The notes under the pieces: generated by a model
What the model was told of the DNA's origin: nothing
The model's database searches: none
What the model saw: the letters and a program-made list of their open reading frames with translations, nothing else
Origin: Bdellovibrio bacteriovorus
Lineage (GTDB): Bacteria > Bdellovibrionota > Bdellovibrionia > Bdellovibrionales > Bdellovibrionaceae
NCBI RefSeq assembly: GCF_001592745.1
Contig: NZ_LUKD01000008.1
Coordinates: 301,545-365,544, forward strand
Direction of reading: 5' to 3'
DNA: 64,000 nt
Translations under genes and position numbers: made by a program
Part shown: positions 58,247-64,000 of the stretch, piece after piece
Position numbering within the stretch: position 1 is the stretch's first letter
How the letters are laid out: each line of letters begins with the position of its first letter

Positions 58247-58996
58247 TTAGAAGCAGTAGTTGTTAGCCATCGATACGAACTGAGATGTTGTGTAGCCTTG
58301 GTTCAAGTAGCTTGCGAATGGGTGCAAGTTTTTAAGTACACCAGCGCGAGCTGTTCCTGTTGACTCCAAAGCGTAGTCTGCAGGGTTTGCGTAGAACGCT
58401 GGAAGAAGGATATCTAGAGCGTTCAACGACTTGTTTGTGCTCAAGTCATAGTTCGTTACTTTAAGTACATCGTATTCACCTTGAGTGTCTTTAAGATCAA
58501 CCAATATATTTACTGCGCTGAAGAAAGTTTGTGGATCCGTAACACCCAATGCTGAAGCTACTGCCGCAACATCGGACCATCTCATTGTTTTCATCCAACC
58601 AGTCAAAGCTTGACCTGTTGTTGGGTGAACGATGATGAATTGAAGTGGAGTGTTATCCAATTGAGTGCTGCCTGAAGAGTTTGCCAACCACTTCCACATA
58701 GAGATGTATGAAGAATCGCTTTTGAAAGTTGCAGGCAATGAAGTCAAGCGAGCGTAAACAAAGTCCATGCGAACATAGTTGCTGTTGTCAGTGTAAGCTT
58801 TCAATTTCGCAGTGATGTCGTTAGCAGAACGTTGGTTGCAGTAAGCTACAGACTTCGTTGAAGATGAAGTGCCTGTATCTACTACGCGGCTTGAAAAATC
58901 CGAAGATCCCGCCGTGTTTGAAGATCCGCAAGCAGTTAATAGTGCCGTTGCAGTCAGTACCAGGATCGTTGTTAGAAGTTGTTTTGAATTTTTCAT
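58247..58996 (-). CDS. lipoprotein of unknown function
   Basis: 249 residues with a standard lipobox (L-L-T-A-C, Cys23) and a Ser/Thr/Gly linker, then a mostly helical mature domain with W-K-W-L, W-M-K-T-M-R-W and a terminal N-N-Y-C-F. AGGGGG lies six to eight bases ahead of the ATG. No family recognised. It stands alone on the minus strand; the 210 bases upstream hold no visible gene. Confidence 0.7.
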   Translation of the reverse strand: MKNSKQLLTTILVLTATALLTACGSSNTAGSSDFSSRVVDTGTSSSTKSVAYCNQRSANDITAKLKAYTDNSNYVRMDFVYARLTSLPATFKSDSSYISMWKWLANSSGSTQLDNTPLQFIIVHPTTGQALTGWMKTMRWSDVAAVASALGVTDPQTFFSAVNILVDLKDTQGEYDVLKVTNYDLSTNKSLNALDILLPAFYANPADYALESTGTARAGVLKNLHPFASYLNQGYTTSQFVSMANNYCF

Positions 58997-59207
58997 ATAG
59001 CCCCCTATGCCATAGTACTAAAGCAATGGGGGTGCCATATTTCACTCTGAAACAAAGTTGATTTCGACGTGTTTTCAATGACTTGCAGAACGCAGTCTTC
59101 TCACAGTGAAACGATCTCAAAGTGGTCCGTCAAACTTATGGGGGAGTGCCGCCCTTGGAGTGTCACTTTTGCGCAAGGGATCTCAGGCCGAGACACAAAG
59201 TCGGTGC

Positions 59208-60680
59208 CTAAAGATCCGTGTTTTTCTGAGCGCTTTCGTCCTCTGTGAATTCTTCTCGTTGAAAGATCGGGCCGTAGGGCGCAATGAACTCTCGCGTCCA
59301 CCAGACACCGTCTTTGCGAAGCTCTGAAAAGTTTGAGAATTTATATTCGTAGCGAAGAAGACGAAGAGCTTTGGGCGGCTGTCCTTTGAAGGGGTCTTTC
59401 TCAAAAAGCATCAAGACATCTTGAGAGCCCTCGAAAATACGTGTGAGCAGATTTTGCAGCCACAAGTTTTCGTTGAAAGATTCTAGCGCCGCAAACCACA
59501 TTTGCCAATCTAGGCGCGGTTGGTGAGGAGCCACCACAGTTGGAAAACGCTTTAGGGATGTGGGTTTATGTTTAAATTCGTAAGTCTCCCAGTGAACGCC
59601 GTCATTGCTTCCTTCTAAGACCAGCTCCGGACGAACGCGAGTCATCACCGCGAAAAGACCATACGGATTGCAAATGCGGAAGGGATAGAAAAAACGCATG
59701 TAGGGAAGCATGAAGTCCCAGGTTTTGGATTTTTCCGCCAAACTTTTGGCAATCCAAAACAAAGAAGAAGGCACAACAAGAATCACTGGGATCAATGCAA
59801 AGACCGTAGAAACCGGCGTGTTTTCGACCCAGTTGATCTTAAAGCCCCAGGTTGAATCGGGAAGAACACCCAGGCAAAGACCCAAGGTTAAAATATTAAA
59901 GAAGCCGTAGTTGCCAGTCAGGATGATTAGAATCTGCAACGTAACTAAAAGAATGACGGCGGCTGTTTGCAGAGGACCGGGATAGAAAATAAAAAATGGT
60001 GCGACAAGTTCGATAAAGAACAAGGTCATCGTGCTAAAACGCAGAACGCCGGCAGGAAGTTTATGAGCAAAGTAAGCAAGCGGCGTTGGCAGGGGCTGTG
60101 TCCAGAAGTGGAAAGAAAGAGCCGACAGGTCCTTCCAATAGGGGTCTTTATTCGCAAGCTTTACTACGCCCGAAAGAAACATCAGCTTAAAGAGCAAAAA
60201 GAGCACCATGAAGTAGATGATCGGATGTAAGACGTGAGCTCCCAGGGGCAGCCATTCCCATTGAAAGGGGGCAAAGAAAAGTCCTAAGAAGCCAAACTCT
60301 AAAAGTAAACTGTCCCACTGATAACTTAAAAAGAGCTGTCCTGCGCTGACAAACGAAAGATAACAGACAAAGCAAATAAGAAACATAATGCTTTGACTGA
60401 ATCCTAAGAACGCCAGTGAAGCCGCCGTCATTCCAATGAAGCAGACCGCTTTCAAAGCCAGGTCCGAAGAGGCAAACCAAAACACCGACGGCACGTGATA
60501 AAATCTTTCCGAGCGCATCTCTTTATCTAAAAGATTTAAAAGATGATCGATGGACAAAATACCTTGCCGTCCATAAAGACCCAAAAGCTGAGGCAAAAGC
60601 GAAAGAAAAGCGATGAAATAACAAAGACTCAACGTCTTAGAGAAAATCCAGCTAGAGATGTTGTAGTCTGTTAATAACAT
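59208..60680 (-). CDS. lipase maturation factor family membrane protein
   Basis: 490 residues. Several transmembrane helices (about 15-35, 75-110, 135-180, 215-300) and blocks of the LMF family: Y-G-R-Q-G-I-L near 38, Y-Q-W-D-S-L-L-L-E-F-G-F near 118, and N-Y-G-F-F-N near 253, with a soluble C-terminal domain with W-Q-M-W-F-A-A-L. LMF proteins help secreted lipases fold in the ER or envelope. In a bacterium the client is unknown. The ATG lies 12 bases after mutS2, so it closes the lnt-mutS2-LMF operon. Confidence 0.85.
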   Translation of the reverse strand: MLLTDYNISSWIFSKTLSLCYFIAFLSLLPQLLGLYGRQGILSIDHLLNLLDKEMRSERFYHVPSVFWFASSDLALKAVCFIGMTAASLAFLGFSQSIMFLICFVCYLSFVSAGQLFLSYQWDSLLLEFGFLGLFFAPFQWEWLPLGAHVLHPIIYFMVLFLLFKLMFLSGVVKLANKDPYWKDLSALSFHFWTQPLPTPLAYFAHKLPAGVLRFSTMTLFFIELVAPFFIFYPGPLQTAAVILLVTLQILIILTGNYGFFNILTLGLCLGVLPDSTWGFKINWVENTPVSTVFALIPVILVVPSSLFWIAKSLAEKSKTWDFMLPYMRFFYPFRICNPYGLFAVMTRVRPELVLEGSNDGVHWETYEFKHKPTSLKRFPTVVAPHQPRLDWQMWFAALESFNENLWLQNLLTRIFEGSQDVLMLFEKDPFKGQPPKALRLLRYEYKFSNFSELRKDGVWWTREFIAPYGPIFQREEFTEDESAQKNTDL

Positions 60681-60692
60681 AGAACCTTTTTA

Positions 60693-63023
60693 TTAAGCTT
60701 CGCCGATTTCAACCCAAGTAATACCGTCGCCACCACTTTCTGGTGATCCCGCTTTCCATTTTTTCACGTAGATGGAACGTGACAGATAAGTTCGAACGGC
60801 TTTCTTTAAAGCTTCAGTTCCGTGACCATGGATAACTTTGAGGCGATCTTCGCGCGAAGTGGCCGCTTTATCCAAAGCGACTTCCAGTTCTGACAAAGCA
60901 TCTTCCACGGTTTTTCCGCGCAAATCCAAAGTGCGATCTTCGTCAGCTAAAGCCACTGTGAAAGAAGAACTTTGACGAACCAATTGTGAGGTTGGATTTT
61001 GCGGTTTTCCTGGTGGTTTTAAATCCTGCCAATGAAGTTGTAAACGCACAGAGCCTGAAAGTACTAGGACTTCACCTTTGTTATTCGGCGTGCTTTGCAC
61101 GATACCATCAGAGCTTAATGTCGGCACATAGACCTTGGATCCTGGCGGGAATTTTTTTGCAAACTCTTCCGCATTTTCCGGAGCGCCTGGTGTTGTGACA
61201 GGTTTCGCTTTAACGATTTCAGGAAGCTTGTATTTAATTTCTTGCAAAGCCGTGTGGCGTTTGAAAGTTTCTGTGACTTTCGCCTGAGCAATGGCTTCTT
61301 CGACCTTGCGCTCGGCTTTTTTCAAAGTTCTTTGCAGCCACTCTTCTTTATCTTTATTGAATTGCTCTAACAAGCCTTCGTACTTGCGTTTTGTTTCTAA
61401 CGCCTTGTTCGTTTCTTTTTTAAGATGATCTTGCAGAATGCTGATATCAGATTTCAGTTGTTCAATTTGCTCTAAGCCTTCCAAACGCGCGCGAGTTGCG
61501 GGCGCTAGAACTTCCAAAGCTCTTTGCACGATAGCTTGGGATACGCCGACACGTTTCGCTGTTTGAATAGCCAACGAATCACCCGGGATACCTGCGATGA
61601 ACTGATATGTCGGGCGACCGGTTTTAGGATCGTATTCAAGACTTCCGTTAAGCACGCGAGTTTCTTCGTCCCATCCGGATTTCAAAGGCCCTAAGTGCGA
61701 AGTGATAACGGCAAAGACATTGTTCGAAGAAAAACTTTCGATAAAGCTTCTTGCTAGGGCACTTCCTTCTTCTGGATCGGTGGATCCGCAAATCTCATCA
61801 ATCAGAATAAGATTTTCGCGGCCTTTCATCGCTGCCGCTTTGCCTAAGATTTTTAAGTGAGCGGCAAAAGTACTAAGCTCTTCATCAACACTTTGTGCGT
61901 CACCAATGCCGATAAGAATATCTTTAAAGAATGGAAGCTTCGAAGTTTCGCTGGCACAAATAGGAAGGCCACAGCGAGCCATTTGCGCTGCAAGACCAAT
62001 GGATTTCAAAAGAACCGTTTTACCACCGGCATTAGGACCGCTCAGAAGTAAGATTCCTTTTTTTCCTTCCAGAAGAACCGAGTTTGAAACGACCTTCTTG
62101 CCGGAAAGCTGTAAAAGCGGATGGCGAGCTTCGATCAACTCTAACGAATCAACAGAGAACTCGATCGGGTGGGCTTCCACGAGTGTTGCAAACTGCGCTT
62201 GAGAAAAGCGCACGTCGGCCTCTTCAAGAAGTTCGCGTGTGATTTCAATTTCGCTGGCTTTAGACGAAAGATATCTTGAAAGCTCGGTCAAAAGTCTTTC
62301 GATCTCATCTTCAATTTCAACTTCGATTTGGCGCAGACGATTGTTCGTAGGAATGACAGTTTCTGGTTCCATGAACACAGTTTGTTTTGTCTGAGAAGAT
62401 CCATGGATCACGCCCGGAAGGTGGTGTTGCATGCCACTGCGAACAGGCAAGACCCAGCGTCCATCACGAGTGGTGACGTACTTATCTTGAAGTACGTTTT
62501 CCATGTTATGGGCTTTCACCAAACGATCCAACGTCGTTTGCACTTCGCGAGCCAGACGTTCTTTTTCTTTATAAAGACGATACAGAGTTTCACTGGCGTC
62601 AGCGCGAATTTCTCCGCCCGGAGTCAGGATTTGATCGATAGCAGACAAAGGCTCGTCGGCTTTCATCACGCTGCTGGCTAATTTCTGTGCCCAGTTGTTT
62701 TCAACTGTGTTTAAAGCCTCTTTCAAAGCGAGTGCTTCTAAACAGAAACTGCGAACGTCTTTGATTTCTAAAGTTTTTAAAACCGCGTGCTTTTTAAGGC
62801 GGGTGATCCAAGTGGAATAAAGATCCAAGCTTTGCATGAACGGGCGGATGCCTTGATTTAAAACTTCTGTGGCATCAGCGATTTCTTGGAAGCTCTGGTA
62901 AGCCTGTTCTTTGGAAGCTAGTGGTTTTGTTTCCATCACGGCTTCACGGCCGGCTTCACTCGTCGCGTGCGAACGAATCTTTTCTAAAATTTCTATCCAA
63001 TCAAGAACGACGAGATCTTGCAT
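60693..63023 (-). CDS. mutS2: MutS2 family ATPase with Smr domain
   Basis: 776 residues. A clamp/lever region (about 1-310) is followed by the MutS ATPase core, with Walker A G-P-N-A-G-G-K-T (about 331-338) and Walker B L-I-L-I-D-E-I-C-G-S-T-D, a long coiled coil (about 510-600) and a C-terminal Smr nuclease domain with L-D-L-R-G and H-G-H-G-T. Full-length and intact. MutS2 acts on recombination intermediates and, in some bacteria, on stalled ribosomes. CAGGAG precedes the ATG, which overlaps the lnt stop by 23 bases. Confidence 0.96.
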   Translation of the reverse strand: MQDLVVLDWIEILEKIRSHATSEAGREAVMETKPLASKEQAYQSFQEIADATEVLNQGIRPFMQSLDLYSTWITRLKKHAVLKTLEIKDVRSFCLEALALKEALNTVENNWAQKLASSVMKADEPLSAIDQILTPGGEIRADASETLYRLYKEKERLAREVQTTLDRLVKAHNMENVLQDKYVTTRDGRWVLPVRSGMQHHLPGVIHGSSQTKQTVFMEPETVIPTNNRLRQIEVEIEDEIERLLTELSRYLSSKASEIEITRELLEEADVRFSQAQFATLVEAHPIEFSVDSLELIEARHPLLQLSGKKVVSNSVLLEGKKGILLLSGPNAGGKTVLLKSIGLAAQMARCGLPICASETSKLPFFKDILIGIGDAQSVDEELSTFAAHLKILGKAAAMKGRENLILIDEICGSTDPEEGSALARSFIESFSSNNVFAVITSHLGPLKSGWDEETRVLNGSLEYDPKTGRPTYQFIAGIPGDSLAIQTAKRVGVSQAIVQRALEVLAPATRARLEGLEQIEQLKSDISILQDHLKKETNKALETKRKYEGLLEQFNKDKEEWLQRTLKKAERKVEEAIAQAKVTETFKRHTALQEIKYKLPEIVKAKPVTTPGAPENAEEFAKKFPPGSKVYVPTLSSDGIVQSTPNNKGEVLVLSGSVRLQLHWQDLKPPGKPQNPTSQLVRQSSSFTVALADEDRTLDLRGKTVEDALSELEVALDKAATSREDRLKVIHGHGTEALKKAVRTYLSRSIYVKKWKAGSPESGGDGITWVEIGEA

Positions 63024-64000
63024 GAAGAGCTCCTGTAATAATCAAAGTCAGTAGGGCGGCGATCAAAAGAACCCAGTCGAAGTGGCCCCACTTTGTGTAG
63101 AAAGTCATCGGCGCGTTTTTCAAATACTTTATCACGAACTGACCGCTCCATTCCTTATGAAGAGGTGATTTTTGTAGAACATCACCATTTGCAAGGACGG
63201 CCGTACTGATTCCCGTATTTGTTGAACGCACCAAAGGTCGACGCACTTCAATTCCGCGCGCCAATGTCATATAAAGATGTTGATAAGGTTCGGCATGGTC
63301 TCCGAACCAAGAGTCATTTGTGACATTCACCAAAATGTCAGAGCCTTTTTTCGCCAGCCCGCGAGAGAATTCAGGATAAAGACCCTCGTAACAAATCTGT
63401 CCGCCCCAGTGAATCTCTTCACCGCGGAAATTCCAAGTCATGACTTCAGGACCGTTGCCGCGACCGAAGTTAGAAACGAATGGCAGAAGTTTGAGTAGGA
63501 AAGGAAAGCGTTCACTTAAAGGCAGGTATTCTCCGAAAGCTAGCAGTTCGGTTTTGCGATAAGGGTGATCTAAGTTGTTGGTTTGAGCGTCGACAAGGAA
63601 AAGGCCGTTGTAAGTCGATGTATCGACCTTCTCGTCTGTCTTTTCGTCTTTTGAGTAGGCTCCCGTGATCAAAGGCTTTCCGAACTGAATCAGTCCGGCC
63701 TTCAAAATTTCCGTGTGTTTGCGGCCCAGAAGGTGTTGATCCAGGTAGTCAGGAAATGCTGTCTCGGGCCAAACAAAAATATCCGTGTCGGGGAACTTTT
63801 GGTGAGCTTCGGCTGTCAGGTTCACAAACTTGTTCGTGATAGCTTCTTGATAGCCTTTGCCTTGCTCGGCATAGACTTTTTCAAGATTACCGATGTTGGC
63901 TTGAACGACCGTCGCCTTGATTTCCCGATCAAAGCGGTTCCAGTTTTTTCCGTGGAAGTGACCGATGCCCACTAATGCGGCAAATGACAAAGACAGAAAA
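63001..64000 (-). CDS. lnt: apolipoprotein N-acyltransferase, C-terminal part (cut by window edge)
   Basis: The frame is open to the right edge, so the N-terminal membrane part lies outside. The visible 333 residues hold the nitrilase-type domain: V-Q-A-N-I, V-W-P-E-T-A-F-P (catalytic Glu), K-T-E-L-L-A-F-G-E-Y-L-P (catalytic Lys region) and I-C-Y-E-G-L-Y-P-E (nucleophile Cys), followed by V-N-V-T-N-D-S-W-F-G. A last transmembrane helix ends it. It adds the third acyl chain to lipoproteins, fitting the many lipoproteins here. It overlaps mutS2 by 23 bases. Confidence 0.95.
   Translation of the reverse strand, partial: FLSLSFAALVGIGHFHGKNWNRFDREIKATVVQANIGNLEKVYAEQGKGYQEAITNKFVNLTAEAHQKFPDTDIFVWPETAFPDYLDQHLLGRKHTEILKAGLIQFGKPLITGAYSKDEKTDEKVDTSTYNGLFLVDAQTNNLDHPYRKTELLAFGEYLPLSERFPFLLKLLPFVSNFGRGNGPEVMTWNFRGEEIHWGGQICYEGLYPEFSRGLAKKGSDILVNVTNDSWFGDHAEPYQHLYMTLARGIEVRRPLVRSTNTGISTAVLANGDVLQKSPLHKEWSGQFVIKYLKNAPMTFYTKWGHFDWVLLIAALLTLIITGALHARSRRS

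Overview
The window fits a Bdellovibrio-type predatory bacterium (Bdellovibrionota). Grounds for this: dense short operons; many secreted proteins and lipoproteins of unknown function; several secreted peptidases (M23, M4-like, matrixin, S41 and an HELGH protein); TIGR02147-family regulators; a trimeric-fibre-like protein with an S74 chaperone tail; a putA, dps and universal-stress-protein complement; and a Bacteroidetes-style short AMP nucleosidase. The species is an inference from gene content. No rRNA, CRISPR array, transposase or integrase was seen. One tRNA gene, Arg(UCG), is present on the minus strand.

Layout. 1-2.5 kb: lemA and two TPM-domain proteins in one operon, then a small secreted protein. 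2.5-3.4 kb: tRNA-Arg with three hairpins downstream of it, then an AAC(3)-I-like acetyltransferase. 3.5-10 kb: a giant beta-propeller-like lipoprotein, a GNAT-like protein and a secreted zinc-protease pair. 10-24.2 kb is the most distinctive part. It holds two paralogous GxSxG hydrolase-type proteins with an unusual F-x-N-C lipobox, a four-gene operon of two TIGR02147 regulators each paired with a secreted protein, two pseudopilin-like proteins carrying collagen-like tails, and a three-gene operon built around a tail-fibre-like adhesin. 24.2-29.6 kb: KH protein, M23 peptidase, pirin, AMP nucleosidase, Dps. 29.6-30.5 kb: a gene-free kilobase with a family of covarying palindromes and a 142-bp hairpin element. 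30.5-36.3 kb: Fis-like regulator, S41 peptidase homologue, RDD protein, rhomboid, endonuclease I.

36.4-52 kb: a leader region with a candidate Phe-rich peptide and terminator ahead of an isochorismatase-like gene; putA; FAH-family protein with histidine phosphatase; Hsp33; CxxCH protein with tandem UspA; M4-like lipoprotein; histidine kinase; NAD-type isocitrate dehydrogenase with a CofE-like protein. 52-64 kb: a structured intergenic region, matrixin-type lipoprotein, LuxR-type mini-regulator, a coiled-coil/Hsp20 fusion, a PA14-FnIII lipoprotein, a duplicated-domain protein, and a lipase-maturation-factor/mutS2/lnt operon. lnt runs off the right edge.

Most of the window is ordinary chromosome. 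The candidates for undescribed biology are the surface/adhesion block at 10-24 kb (pseudopilin-collagen-Cys-repeat proteins, Asn-Cys lipobox proteins, fibre operon) and the palindrome families at 29.6-30.4 kb and 32.2 kb. Start codons were adjusted by ribosome-binding-site position where the longest open frame began upstream of a better site. All functions come from reading motifs by eye; no database search was run.
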